A DNA stretch of 22,273 bases, taken from positions 1 to 22,273 of the forward strand of contig SOIC01000020.1 of NCBI GenBank assembly GCA_004377275.1, written 5' to 3'. Shown in pieces: positions 6,339 to 15,049 of the stretch. The stretch's first letter is position 1, and each line of letters opens with the position of its first letter. This stretch comes from Dehalococcoidia bacterium (lineage in GTDB: Bacteria; Chloroflexota; Dehalococcoidia; E44-bin15). Both the position numbers and the translations under genes were made by a program. The notes under the pieces are model-generated. The model was not told where the DNA came from. It searched no databases and was given only the letters and a program-made list of their open reading frames with translations.

Positions 6339-7334
6339 ATGCAGAAAATTATCGAGGTGGAGCATCTGGTAAAGAAATTCGGCGACCTGGTCGCGGTGGA
6401 TGATGTCAGCTTTGATGTGGTGGAGGGGGAGATCTTCGGCTTCCTCGGTCCCAATGGAGCGGGGAAGACCACCACTATCAACATCCTTTGCACCCTGATG
6501 AGACCGACCTCGGGAAGGGCGAGCCTCAACGGGTTCGATGTAGTGCGTCAGCAAAACGAGGTCAGGAGATCCCTCGGCCTGGTGTTTCAGGACCCCAGCC
6601 TCGATATCAAGCTCAGCGCTTTACAAAACCTCGAGTTCCACACTGGAGTCTATAACATCCCACGGTCGTTGAGCAAGCAGCGCATCGAGGAGGTTCTGAA
6701 GATGGTAGACCTCTGGGACCGGCGCAAGGATGTGGTGGAGCATTTCTCCGGTGGCATGAGGCGTCGCCTGGAGATCGGCCGCGGCCTCCTGCACTATCCC
6801 AAGGTGCTCTTCCTTGACGAGCCCACTTTGGGGCTCGATCCCCAGACCCGCTTCCACATCTGGAATTATATCCTGGATCTGCGGAAGCGGGAGAACATCA
6901 CCATCTTCCTCACCACCCATTACATGGATGAGGCTACGGTCGCCGATCGCATCGCCATTATCGACCACGGCAAGATCATCGCTTTGGATACCCCGGATGC
7001 CCTGAAGCGGATGGTTGGCGGCGACATCGTCACCCTGAAGACGGAGGATGCCGAGGCGGCAGTGGCGGAGATTCGCGAACAATATAACATTGAGGCCCAG
7101 CGCGGTAGCGAAGGTATCTTTTTCGAGGTGCAAAACGGAGAGGAGTTTATCCCCACCCTGGTAAACAACTTCAAAAGCGGGCTCTATAGTATCAGCGTTC
7201 GCCGCCCCACTCTCGATGATGTGTTTATGAAGATCACCGGGCGGGAGATCCGCGATGAAGTGGGTGGAGTGGCGGTAATGAAGAAGCAGTGGGCGATGCG
7301 CTCGGCTAGGGGTAGGGCTGGTAGATTTCATTGA
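6339..7334 (+). CDS. ABC transporter ATP-binding protein (DrrA-like drug/lipid export type)
   Basis: A 331-residue ATPase subunit. It shows Walker A GPNGAGKTT at 37-45 with Lys43, a Q-loop in VFQDPSLD near 83-89, the signature FSGGMRRR at 136-143, Walker B VLFLDEP at 156-162 and the switch histidine in LTTHYMDEA at 191-199. A C-terminal extension containing RRPTLDDVFMKITGR is typical of the daunorubicin-resistance (DrrA) subfamily, which pairs with ABC-2 permeases to export drugs, lipids or glycolipids. A short purine-rich AAAGGGCG precedes the ATG. The stop overlaps the TTG start of the permease gene, so the two are translationally coupled. The last 25 or so residues are unusually basic. The substrate is unknown. 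Confidence 0.9.
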   Translation: MQKIIEVEHLVKKFGDLVAVDDVSFDVVEGEIFGFLGPNGAGKTTTINILCTLMRPTSGRASLNGFDVVRQQNEVRRSLGLVFQDPSLDIKLSALQNLEFHTGVYNIPRSLSKQRIEEVLKMVDLWDRRKDVVEHFSGGMRRRLEIGRGLLHYPKVLFLDEPTLGLDPQTRFHIWNYILDLRKRENITIFLTTHYMDEATVADRIAIIDHGKIIALDTPDALKRMVGGDIVTLKTEDAEAAVAEIREQYNIEAQRGSEGIFFEVQNGEEFIPTLVNNFKSGLYSISVRRPTLDDVFMKITGREIRDEVGGVAVMKKQWAMRSARGRAGRFH

Positions 7335-8125
7335 GCAACCTGAGGGGCGTATATATTATCTGGTATCGCGACCTGCTTCGCTTCTGGCGGGATCGAGCTA
7401 GGCTGATCACCGCCTTTATTATGCCCTTCCTCTTTTTGGTCGTCTTTGGCACCGGGATTGCCTCTAGTGTGTTTGGGGGGGCCGGAGACGGGGACTTCGA
7501 TTACATCCAGTTTATGTACCCCGGCATCATCGGCATGGTGGTGCTCTTCACCTCTATTATGACCGGGGTTTCTGTGGTCTGGGATCGGGAGTTCGGCTTT
7601 CTTAAGGAGGTGCTGGTCGCCCCCATCAGCCGCACCTCCGTAGCTATAGGCAAGGCCCTGGGGGGCGCCACAATCGCCACCATTCAGGGTATCTTTATGC
7701 TCGTTTTCATCCCCTTCGCCCACGTGAGCCTGACGGTGGGCGAAGCTTTCCTGCTAATCGCGCTGATGTTTGTCTTCTCCGTATCCCTTACTTCCATGGG
7801 GCTACTCATCGCCTCACGGATAAGGAGCATGGAGGCCTTCCAGGTGGTGGTGCAGCTAATTCTGTTCCCCCTGTTCTTCATATCACCGGCAATGTTTCCC
7901 ACCCAGTTCCTGCCTGCATGGCTGGGCACCGCGGTCAAGTTCAACCCCGTATCCTACGGCATTGACTCCCTGCGCCAGGTGGTCCTGGGGTCATCGGAGT
8001 CAGCCATGTTCGGGATAGAGCTCTTTGGCTATCGAATGCCCATCATCCTCGACGTCGCAGTGGTCGCCCTGTTTGGCATCGTCATGGGCACCCTGGCGAT
8101 AAGGTCCTTCCGCGTCCAAGAATAA
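7331..8125 (+). CDS. ABC-2 type transporter permease
   Basis: A 264-residue membrane subunit with about six hydrophobic segments. It carries the ABC-2 hallmarks: an N-terminal RDLLRFWRDRARL amphipathic stretch, GVSVVWDREFGFLKEVLVAPISR after the second segment, and a late FNPVSYGIDSLR motif. The start is TTG at 7331, whose last two bases overlap the TGA of the ATPase gene. The first in-frame ATG would delete half of the first membrane segment, so TTG is the sensible choice even though its Shine-Dalgarno is weak. With the preceding ATPase it should form a homodimeric or heterodimeric exporter. Confidence 0.88.
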   Translation: MSNLRGVYIIWYRDLLRFWRDRARLITAFIMPFLFLVVFGTGIASSVFGGAGDGDFDYIQFMYPGIIGMVVLFTSIMTGVSVVWDREFGFLKEVLVAPISRTSVAIGKALGGATIATIQGIFMLVFIPFAHVSLTVGEAFLLIALMFVFSVSLTSMGLLIASRIRSMEAFQVVVQLILFPLFFISPAMFPTQFLPAWLGTAVKFNPVSYGIDSLRQVVLGSSESAMFGIELFGYRMPIILDVAVVALFGIVMGTLAIRSFRVQE

Positions 8126-8129
8126 CTTT

Positions 8130-9731
8130 ATGGATAACGATTTACAGGGCAAAAAGACTGGCCATCGTGAACTGCCAAAACGCCAGGTGGTTCTCACTAT
8201 GGCAGGCGTTATGCTGGCCATGTTCTTCGCCTCGCTGGACCAGACGGTTGTCGGTACCGCCATGCCGCGGATCATCACCGACCTTGGCGGATTCGCCCAG
8301 TACACCTGGGTGGCCACCGCTTACATCATCGCCTCCACTATAACGTTGCTGATTGCTGGCAAGCTGAGCGATATGTACGGCCGCAAGTGGTTCCTTATCG
8401 GCGGGATAGCGGTTTTCATAGTGGGCTCTATCCTCTGCGGCACCAGCCAGACGATGATGCAGCTCATCGCCTTCAGGGCATTTCAGGGCATAGGCGCCGG
8501 GGCCATAATGGGTATGGCCTTCATCGCCATCGGCGACCTTTTCTCACCAGCCGAACGCGGGAAATATGTGGGATTACTGTCCGGGGTGTTTGGCTTATCA
8601 TCGGTCATCGGGCCGACTCTCGGCGGCTACATAACCGACAACCTCTCCTGGAACTGGGTCTTTTTCATCAACATCCCTTTCGGTATACTTATTATGCTAC
8701 TGTTTATATTCTTCTTCCCTCAGCTGCGACCCGGCGTTCGGAAACACAGGGTTGACTATGCCGGAATAATAACCTTGATACTTACTGTGGTCCCGCTGAT
8801 GCTGGCTCTATCCTGGGCCGGTGTCAATTACGATTGGCTCTCCTTCCCCATCCTGTTCACGTTCGCTTTCTCACTGGCCATGTTGCTCCTCTTCATAATA
8901 GTTGAGAGCCGGGCTAAAGAACCCATCCTGCCCCTGTGGATCTTCAGGAACCGGATAGTGAGCGTGTCATCATTAGTCACCTTCATCTTGGGCTTTGGCA
9001 TGTTCACCGGTATTATCTTTATCCCGCTTTACTTCCAGGGGGTGCTGGGGACATCCGCCACAGCCAGCGGCGGTTTTCTGACGCCTATGATGTTGGGTTT
9101 AGTGGTGGGTAGTGTGATCTCCGGCCAGGTGCTTTCGCGCGCAGGAGGGCACTATCGGCTCCAGGGCACGGCCGGCATTATAATCATGGCTCTGGGTTTC
9201 TTTCTACTCTCCAGGATGACGGTGGAAACCAGCTATGCGACGGCCGTAATGAACATAGCTGTGATGGGCTTCGGCTTGGGCATCACTATGCCCATGTACA
9301 TCATTGCGGTTCAGAACGCCGTGCCTTATTCCGTTATGGGAATAGCCACCTCTACGAATGCTTTCTTCCGCTCTATCGGCGGCGCTTTAGGGTTGGCTGT
9401 CGTAGGTTCCTTAATGACCCACCGCTTCGCAACCGAGTTCAAGGAGGGTCTCCCGCCCGAGGTATCGGCTGTTGTTCCCTCTGAGCAATTATCCTCCATT
9501 ATTGATAACCCCCAGGCGCTGGTCAGCCCCGAGGCACAGGATCAACTGAGAAGCTTTTTCGAAAGCATGGGGTCTCAAGGCGCTGCACTTTTTGAGCAGT
9601 TACTATCAACGCTGCGCGAGGCTCTGAATTCGGCTCTGACAGAGGTCTTCCTAGTTGCTCTTGGCGTGATCGCTGTGGCTTTCATAGCAAACTTCTTCAT
9701 CAAGGAAATCCCGCTGCGTAAGCATCTATAA
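8130..9731 (+). CDS. MFS drug efflux pump, DHA2 (14-TM, EmrB/QacA) type
   Basis: A 533-residue proton-coupled antiporter of the 14-segment DHA2 family, which exports hydrophobic or cationic compounds. Visible motifs are LDQTVVGTAMP in the first membrane segment (family D1 motif), GKLSDMYGRK at 77-86 (motif A), the RAFQGIGAG segment (motif B), and the antiporter motif C region around GVFGLSSVIGPTLGG at 152-166, followed by WNWVFFINIPFG. A long extracytoplasmic loop with PPEVSAVVPSEQ precedes the last segment, as in EmrB-like proteins. It begins four bases after the permease stop and lacks a clear ribosome binding site, which suggests translation coupled to the ABC genes. The ABC pair plus MFS pump probably form one multidrug export operon. 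Confidence 0.9.
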   Translation: MDNDLQGKKTGHRELPKRQVVLTMAGVMLAMFFASLDQTVVGTAMPRIITDLGGFAQYTWVATAYIIASTITLLIAGKLSDMYGRKWFLIGGIAVFIVGSILCGTSQTMMQLIAFRAFQGIGAGAIMGMAFIAIGDLFSPAERGKYVGLLSGVFGLSSVIGPTLGGYITDNLSWNWVFFINIPFGILIMLLFIFFFPQLRPGVRKHRVDYAGIITLILTVVPLMLALSWAGVNYDWLSFPILFTFAFSLAMLLLFIIVESRAKEPILPLWIFRNRIVSVSSLVTFILGFGMFTGIIFIPLYFQGVLGTSATASGGFLTPMMLGLVVGSVISGQVLSRAGGHYRLQGTAGIIIMALGFFLLSRMTVETSYATAVMNIAVMGFGLGITMPMYIIAVQNAVPYSVMGIATSTNAFFRSIGGALGLAVVGSLMTHRFATEFKEGLPPEVSAVVPSEQLSSIIDNPQALVSPEAQDQLRSFFESMGSQGAALFEQLLSTLREALNSALTEVFLVALGVIAVAFIANFFIKEIPLRKHL

Positions 9732-9822
9732 GCTGGTCAGGGGAGGGAAGCGATTTAACAACTCTTCCTTTAGAAGCCAACAATTCCCAGTCTCGGAAGC
9801 AAATAACCGCTGGGGTACGAAA

Positions 9823-10383
9823 CTAGCGCCCTTGCACCAGGGAGAGGAATTCGGCGCGGGTGGCTGCATTAGTACGGAACAGCCCCCTGTTCGCTGAGGT
9901 GATGATGTTCGACCCCGGCTTTTTCACCCCCCGCAGGGTCATGCACATGTGCTCTGCCTGGATCACCACCGCCACCCCATTGGGCTCGAGGGCTTCCATG
10001 ATTGTCTCCGCGATCTGTGTGGTCAGTCTCTCCTGAATCTGGGGACGCTTCGCCAGAATCTCCACCACGCGGGCCAGCTTCGAGGCACCGACAACGCGCC
10101 CCTTGGGGATATAGCCGATGTGAGCAATTCCATAGAAGGGGAGAAGGTGATGCTCACATAGTGAGTAGAAGGGGATGTCCTTGATAATCACCATCTCGTG
10201 GTGCCCCTCCTCAAAGCCGACGGCAAGCTCCTCCTTGGGGTCGACGCCGATACCCATGAAAAGCTCGGCATACATCTCGGCAATGCGCCTGGGGGTCCCC
10301 ACCATGCCCTCCCTCGTTGGGTCTTCACCGATAGCTTCGATTATGGATAGCACTGCTTTCTCAATCTTGCGCTCGTCGACCAA
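9823..10383 (-). CDS. folE: GTP cyclohydrolase I
   Basis: A 186-residue cytosolic enzyme that converts GTP to 7,8-dihydroneopterin triphosphate and formate (EC 3.5.4.16), the entry to tetrahydrofolate or other pterins. The zinc ligands are present: Cys76 and His79 in SLCEHHLLPF, and Cys147 in EHMCMTLRG. GRVVGASKLARVVEI and the NRGLFR end are also classical. The start is TTG at 10383, placed about four bases from AGGAGG, and no ATG fits the frame. It is the last gene of a minus-strand operon, 11 bases after the flavin-reductase-like gene. The link to glyA, a folate-dependent gene in the same window, is metabolic rather than operonic. Confidence 0.94.
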   Translation of the reverse strand: MVDERKIEKAVLSIIEAIGEDPTREGMVGTPRRIAEMYAELFMGIGVDPKEELAVGFEEGHHEMVIIKDIPFYSLCEHHLLPFYGIAHIGYIPKGRVVGASKLARVVEILAKRPQIQERLTTQIAETIMEALEPNGVAVVIQAEHMCMTLRGVKKPGSNIITSANRGLFRTNAATRAEFLSLVQGR

Positions 10384-10394
10384 TGGCCCTCCTT

Positions 10395-10973
10395 TCAGCG
10401 TTTCCCGTAGACCTTGCGGTCCAGGTGTCGGATGGTATCCTTTGCCGGAATGGTATAGAGCTCCGCCCCAAGGTAAAGGGCGGGTGAAACGCGCTCTAAA
10501 TTGAGCGCCTGCTCCGCGGTAAATAGCTCCTCCTCAAAGTGGGAAGCCAGTATCTCGCCAACAACCCATACATGGTCGCCATAGGTTTTATGGTCCACCA
10601 GCCGGCACTCGTAACAGGCGTAGGCATCCTTCAAGACGGGCACCGATGTCTTCAGCGGCTTCTCCTTTTCGATCCCCCACCTCTGGAACTTGTCCCCCTC
10701 CCTTCCTGAGATGCCGCCTACAGAGGCAACGAGCTCCGCCTTCTCAATGGGCATGAAGTTCACCCCAAACTCCTTAGCCTCCAGTATCAGCTCTAAGGTA
10801 AACCTTTTCGGTGCGATGGAAACCCCAAAGAGGGGAGGATTAACTGAAATGGAGGAGTGCCATGCTGCGGCCATGCAGTTGTCCTTTCCCCCGGCGTGAA
10901 CGGTAACTATAGCAGCCACCCTGGGGTAGTGGTGAGAGTACTTTCCTGCGCCTGCCATGCTCACTTTAGCCAT
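10395..10973 (-). CDS. Flavin reductase-like (FMN-binding split-barrel) protein
   Basis: A 192-residue protein of the flavin reductase / DIM6-NTAB family, which binds FMN in a split barrel and typically reduces flavin with NAD(P)H or serves as a small flavoprotein. The N-terminal half shows the family pattern: PRVAAIVTVHAGGKDNCMAAAWHSSISVNPPLFGVSIAP, quoted in overlapping memory as VTV-x5-DN-x3-A-W-x7-PP, followed by an FGVNFMP motif and a GDHVWVVGEI strand. The ATG lies six bases from AAAGGAGG. It sits between thrC and folE with gaps of 21 and 11 bases. No partner monooxygenase is visible. Exact function unknown. Confidence 0.82.
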   Translation of the reverse strand: MAKVSMAGAGKYSHHYPRVAAIVTVHAGGKDNCMAAAWHSSISVNPPLFGVSIAPKRFTLELILEAKEFGVNFMPIEKAELVASVGGISGREGDKFQRWGIEKEKPLKTSVPVLKDAYACYECRLVDHKTYGDHVWVVGEILASHFEEELFTAEQALNLERVSPALYLGAELYTIPAKDTIRHLDRKVYGKR

Positions 10974-10994
10974 TGAGACCTCCTTTCCCCAGCA

Positions 10995-12044
10995 TCATTC
11001 CAGTCCTAATGCTCGCTCGATAGCGGCGAGCTCCGCGGGAAGCTCAGCAGGAGGCTGGGCGCATTCTATCGCAGTATCCGGGTCCTTCAGCCCGGCACCG
11101 GTGATGATGCAGACCACTATTTTGTCCTTCAGGCTCATGCCCTGTCCGGTGACCTTCAATAGACCGGCCACGGAGGCCGCAGAGGCCGGCTCGCCGAAGA
11201 TGCCCTCCGAGGTAGCGAGCAGGCGATAGGCGGAGAGTATCTCTTCATCGGTGACCGAGTCGATGAGACCACCCGATTCATCCCTGGCGGCGACCGCCTC
11301 CTGCCAGCTTGCCGGATTTCCGATCCTGATCGCTGTGGCCACCGTCTCCGGGTGCTCGAAGATCCTCCCCTGAACAATAGGGGACGCCCCCTCAGCCTGA
11401 AATCCCATCATCCTCGGCTTTTTGGTGGATTTGCCCACCCCGTGGTATTCCACATACCCCTTCCAGTAGGCGGTGATATTTCCCGCATTGCCCACCGGGA
11501 TGAAGTGATAGTCCGGGGCATCGCCCAAAGCATCTACGATCTCAAAGGCAGCGGTCTTCTGCCCCTCGATGCGATTGGGGTTCATGGAATTGACCAGGGT
11601 AAGGGGATGTTTCTTGGTCAGGGTGATCACAATTTGCAGCGCCTGGTCGAAGTTGCCATCTATGGCGATGATCTCTGCCCCATAGATAAGGGCCTGGGAC
11701 AGCTTCCCCTGAGCGATCTTTCCCTCGGGGATGATGACGATGGTTCGCAGCCCGAATCTCGCACCGAAGGCAGCCGCCGAGGCACTGGTATTGCCGGTGG
11801 AGGCGCAGATAATGGCCTTGCTCCCCTCCTCCACCGCCTTGGCCACAGCCACCACCATCCCGCGGTCCTTGAAGGAGCCGGTGGGATTGCACCCCTCCAG
11901 CTTGAAGTAAAGCTCGCAGCCCAGCTCCTTCTCAACCTGCCGTGAGCGAACCAGAGGGGTATCCCCCTCGCCCAGTGTGATCATCGGTGTCTTTGGGGTG
12001 ACGGGGAGAAATTCTCTGTACCTCTCTAAAACGCCTTGTTTCAT
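10995..12044 (-). CDS. thrC: Threonine synthase
   Basis: A 349-residue PLP enzyme (EC 4.2.3.1) that converts O-phospho-L-homoserine to threonine, the last step of the pathway whose earlier enzyme Hom is encoded two genes upstream. The PLP lysine is Lys59 in NPTGSFKDRGM. The CASTGNTSASAAAFGARFG stretch and the glycine-rich VGNAGNITAYW are typical of the short (about 350-residue) ThrC class, as is SEGIFGEPASAAS near residue 280. The ATG at 12044 has no recognisable Shine-Dalgarno in its AT-rich leader. It is separated from hom by the cupin gene, with 77 bases between the cupin stop and this start. Threonine dehydratase is a relative, but length and motifs fit ThrC. Confidence 0.93.
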   Translation of the reverse strand: MKQGVLERYREFLPVTPKTPMITLGEGDTPLVRSRQVEKELGCELYFKLEGCNPTGSFKDRGMVVAVAKAVEEGSKAIICASTGNTSASAAAFGARFGLRTIVIIPEGKIAQGKLSQALIYGAEIIAIDGNFDQALQIVITLTKKHPLTLVNSMNPNRIEGQKTAAFEIVDALGDAPDYHFIPVGNAGNITAYWKGYVEYHGVGKSTKKPRMMGFQAEGASPIVQGRIFEHPETVATAIRIGNPASWQEAVAARDESGGLIDSVTDEEILSAYRLLATSEGIFGEPASAASVAGLLKVTGQGMSLKDKIVVCIITGAGLKDPDTAIECAQPPAELPAELAAIERALGLE

Positions 12045-12121
12045 TATTAACTTTTATCGTCTGGCAACCGATTTTCGCCTCACAAAGCCAGATACGCTCT
12101 GTTGGGCGAAGTCGCAGCAAT

Positions 12122-12604
12122 TCATTCAGGTTCGTATGAACGCTGTTCACCGCCATCACAGTTTATCTCTATAAGCTCGTGGCTAAAACATGTATGCAAA
12201 GAAATAACCACCATCTCTTGCTCTTCCGGGTAAAATTCATGTGGCACATTTTTATTAATAATACACCAACTTTCATCATCCTGTGGATCAAATAATCTCA
12301 GCTCTTTCCATTGTTTGCCAATTTTAACTTTCCCTTTTCCTTCAATCATTAACGTACGTTGAATACTATTAGGATGATAATGAGCAACAGATGGAGTATT
12401 TTCCCTAAGAACAAATATCCAAACAGACTTTATATCTGGGGGAAGTCTATCTTTAAAAGCGGTTATACCTATAGTCTTCCAAAAAAAAGGCTCATTCGAT
12501 TTTTGAATCTGCGCATTAAGATTGTCCACCGTTTCTTTAACAGACGAATCCTTTAATAATATTCTAACTACAGCATTTAAGTCCTTCAAATACTCCTTCT
12601 TCAT
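12122..12604 (-). CDS. Cupin-like protein inserted between hom and thrC
   Basis: A 160-residue protein with one cupin barrel. Motif 1 is seen in TPSVAHYHPNSIQRTLMIEG (H-x-H with a downstream Glu) and motif 2 in NVPHEFYPEEQEM. The ligand or activity is unknown; cupins range from sugar isomerases to dioxygenases and sensors. The frame is open further upstream into the hom 3' end, but the ATG at 12604 (MKKEYLKDL) is preferred because it clears hom and follows an AAGAG-like site. Base composition differs sharply from its neighbours: the line 12541-12600 has 19 G/C of 60, versus 43 of 60 at 13021-13080 in hom. This suggests recent acquisition or a foreign gene in the operon. Confidence 0.7.
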   Translation of the reverse strand: MKKEYLKDLNAVVRILLKDSSVKETVDNLNAQIQKSNEPFFWKTIGITAFKDRLPPDIKSVWIFVLRENTPSVAHYHPNSIQRTLMIEGKGKVKIGKQWKELRLFDPQDDESWCIINKNVPHEFYPEEQEMVVISLHTCFSHELIEINCDGGEQRSYEPE

Positions 12605-12656
12605 GACTCTTTTTATCCAATCGGCCGACCCGTTATATTGCTGTGGATACAGCCTT

Positions 12657-13955
12657 TTAGTCCTCCACGCGGACGAAGTTCGAGATCTCCCGCACCACAT
12701 CGAGGCGCTCGATCTCACCCATCGCCTGTTGCATTGCCTGCTCCTTTGCCGGGTAGGTCATGAGCACGATCTCCGCCATATCGGCGGAGACATCGCTCTC
12801 CTTCTGAATCACCGAGGAGATGCTGATCAGGTTGTCACCCATGACCTTGGAGATCTTGGCCAGCACGCCGGGGCGATCGATGGTGCTCATCCTGAGATAG
12901 TACCGGGTCTCGATCTCGGAGATGGGCTTGATCCGCTTTTTAGGGTCAAGCCGCAATGTTGGGGTGATTTTTACCCCGCGGTTGATCCGCTGTGCGACAT
13001 CGATCACATCGGCGATTACGGCGCTTGAGGTAGGAGAAGGGCCCGCCCCCTGCCCGTAGAACAGCACCCGCCCCACCAGGTCGCCCTCTACCTGAACTGC
13101 ATTATAGACGCCATCAACCTTGGCCAGGAGCAGGTCTTGGGGAAGGAAAACAGGGTGGACGCGCACCTCAACGGCGCCATCCTGCTCTTTGGCGATGGCG
13201 AGGAGCTTTATCTCGTAGCCCAGCTCTTTTGCGTAGCGGAAGTCGCGGGATGAGAGGCGGGAAATGCCCTCCCGATAGATGTCATCGGGGCGCACCTCGA
13301 TATGAAAGGCCAGGGAGGTGAGTATGACAAGCTTGTATGCGGCGTCTATCCCCTCGATATCGTTTGTCGGGTCGGCTTCGGCGTAGCCAAGCTCCTGCGC
13401 TTGCTTTAACGCCGAGGAGAAATCGAGCCCCTCGGAGGCCATCCTGGTAAGGATGTAGTTGGTGGTACCATTGATAATGGCATAAATAGCCGAGATCTCA
13501 TTGGCCAAAAGGTCCTGCTTGAATGGGGCGATCAGGGGGATGCCGCCGCCAACACTGGCCTCGTAGAGGATGTCAACTCCATTCTCTTTCGCCAGGGAGA
13601 GGAACTCGGGGAAATGCTTTGCCATTACCTCCTTATTGGAAGTGACCACATATTTCCCCCTCCTCATCGCCTCGTTGATAAATTCCATGGCGGGGTGCTC
13701 GCCGCCCAGAACCTCGATTACTATATCGATCTCCGGGTCACCTATGACCTCTGTTGGGTCGGTGGTAAAGAGATCGGAGTCCATCTTCGAAGCGCGGGTC
13801 TTGGCGAGATCTTTCTCCGCTATTTTCCTCAGGCGTAGCGGGCAACCCACCTGTGCATCGAGCGCCGCCGCCCGCCTGGATAGCGCCCGGGCCACACCGC
13901 CGCCCACAACGCCCAGCCCCAGCAGTCCGATCCCGATGCTCTCCTTTTTACCCAA
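12657..13955 (-). CDS. hom: Homoserine dehydrogenase with C-terminal ACT domain
   Basis: A 432-residue NAD(P)-dependent enzyme (EC 1.1.1.3) that reduces aspartate semialdehyde to homoserine for threonine and methionine synthesis. The nucleotide-binding GLLGLGVVGGG lies at 10-20, TSNKEVMAKH near 105-114 contains the conserved lysine, and the catalytic stretch YAEADPTNDIEGIDAAYK at 191-208 carries the family Glu/Asp/Lys residues. Residues about 352-432 form an ACT domain (STIDRPGVLAKIS), the usual site of allosteric feedback by threonine. The start is TTG at 13955, about eight bases from GGAGGA. An ATG seven bases upstream is out of frame and stops after four codons. It lies 15 bases behind the foldase gene and upstream of the cupin and thrC. 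Confidence 0.95.
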   Translation of the reverse strand: MGKKESIGIGLLGLGVVGGGVARALSRRAAALDAQVGCPLRLRKIAEKDLAKTRASKMDSDLFTTDPTEVIGDPEIDIVIEVLGGEHPAMEFINEAMRRGKYVVTSNKEVMAKHFPEFLSLAKENGVDILYEASVGGGIPLIAPFKQDLLANEISAIYAIINGTTNYILTRMASEGLDFSSALKQAQELGYAEADPTNDIEGIDAAYKLVILTSLAFHIEVRPDDIYREGISRLSSRDFRYAKELGYEIKLLAIAKEQDGAVEVRVHPVFLPQDLLLAKVDGVYNAVQVEGDLVGRVLFYGQGAGPSPTSSAVIADVIDVAQRINRGVKITPTLRLDPKKRIKPISEIETRYYLRMSTIDRPGVLAKISKVMGDNLISISSVIQKESDVSADMAEIVLMTYPAKEQAMQQAMGEIERLDVVREISNFVRVED

Positions 13956-13970
13956 TTGTCATTTCCTCCG

Positions 13971-14981
13971 CTAACTTATTCGGTCTAAGGCCCACTCATA
14001 AAGGTCTTCCAGATTTTTCATATATTCCGGATTTTCCTGATCGTACTTCGGGTTGCGCTCCACCTTATTCTCCCTCTCCTGCGCAAGCCAGCTAGCAAGT
14101 TCGCTGGTTGCTAGCTGTTTTCGTACCTCCTCATCAAGCGCCCGCTCCTCCTTGTCCAGGACCTTGATTATATAGTAGCCATCATTAGTAAAAAAGGGCT
14201 CGCTAACGTTACCGATATTGCTGCTAAAGGCGAACTCGTCAAACTCCTGGCTCATTATCCCCCGGGGCAGCCAGCCCAGGTCGCCATCACCATGCTGCTC
14301 CGCAAGAGAGGCGAAATCCTCGCCCTCAGACAGGTTCCCCATTACTACCTGTGCCTCCTCCTCGGTGGCTACCGTGATTGCCTGTACATGAACCTGCTCG
14401 GCAGATTGGGGAATCTGGCCTACAAAATATTTGCCCAGCTTATCTCGTAATAGGTCCGTCTTAATCACCTCTCGGAATTTCTCATCCGAAAGCCCCATGT
14501 TGCTGAGCACCTGCTGGTAGCGATCCTCGAACTCCTCATCGCTAAGTGGTTCTCCTCCCTCTTCCAGCAAGAGTCTGATCCCTTGGGTGACCTCATCATC
14601 GGTGACGCTCAGTTCGTGAGCGGGCGCCCCCTCCATTATGAAAGCCTCAGCTCCCTGCTTCACCAGATCGTTCATCTCCAAGAACAGAATAGGATCTTCA
14701 CGCTCGTTACCTGAAGATGGATAAAAGCCAAGCTGGCACAGGCGAAGTGCATCGGCATAGTCAGCCCGACTAAAAACCCTATCCCCTACCGTGGTGACCT
14801 GCTCCCCAGCCGGGGCGATGATTGTGGCATAGACTCCATAGCCGATGATTGCCAGGACTAGGGTAATAACCAGCGTGCCCGCGGCGATAATGATCCGTCG
14901 CCTGCGCCTCTCCCACTGCCATCGCGCCAGGCGACGCTTGGTGATCTCCCGCTTTGGTGGCGCCTTTACTTTTTTCGCCAT
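13971..14981 (-). CDS. Membrane-anchored SurA/PrsA-like foldase with divergent parvulin domain
   Basis: A 336-residue protein. A very basic cytoplasmic N-terminus (KRRLARWQWERRRRR) leads into one membrane segment at about 30-51, so it is probably anchored with an extracytoplasmic body. Residues 60-190 are a SurA-N-like helical region. Residues 197-278 are a parvulin-type peptidyl-prolyl isomerase domain recognisable from GEDFASLAEQHGDGDLGWLPRG, FAFSSNIGNVSEPF and GYYIIKVLDKE. The canonical R-H-I at the domain start is replaced (VHVQAIT), and the usual loop between AEQ and GDLGW is shortened, so isomerase activity may be weak. No lipobox is seen. It is 15 bases upstream of hom, an association that looks positional rather than functional. 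Confidence 0.82.
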   Translation of the reverse strand: MAKKVKAPPKREITKRRLARWQWERRRRRIIIAAGTLVITLVLAIIGYGVYATIIAPAGEQVTTVGDRVFSRADYADALRLCQLGFYPSSGNEREDPILFLEMNDLVKQGAEAFIMEGAPAHELSVTDDEVTQGIRLLLEEGGEPLSDEEFEDRYQQVLSNMGLSDEKFREVIKTDLLRDKLGKYFVGQIPQSAEQVHVQAITVATEEEAQVVMGNLSEGEDFASLAEQHGDGDLGWLPRGIMSQEFDEFAFSSNIGNVSEPFFTNDGYYIIKVLDKEERALDEEVRKQLATSELASWLAQERENKVERNPKYDQENPEYMKNLEDLYEWALDRIS

Positions 14982-15049
14982 TTTTTCGTAATAAAGCGCT
15001 CTATGGGGCTTTGGAAGTTATCGAAGGGAGGTTTAAGGTGGGAAAGCGT

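Noticed and set aside
6171..6554. Minus-strand open frames between the PAP2 and ABC genes
   Set aside because: They run into the antisense of the ABC ATPase, lack Shine-Dalgarno sites and do not look like protein.
6621..7331. Long minus-strand frame of 236 codons opposite the ABC ATPase
   Set aside because: It is a shadow of a gene with intact Walker motifs, and no start signal supports it.
7328..7723. Minus-strand frame opposite the ABC permease
   Set aside because: Its His/Gly/Asp-rich sequence is the antisense of hydrophobic membrane codons.
9732..9822. Terminator between the convergent MFS and folE genes
   Set aside because: Only a 5-bp GGAAG/CTTCC pairing with a long loop is visible and there is no T-run.
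11352..11945. Plus-strand frame of 197 codons opposite thrC
   Set aside because: It is antisense to a gene with a clear PLP lysine motif; length alone is expected in GC-rich DNA.
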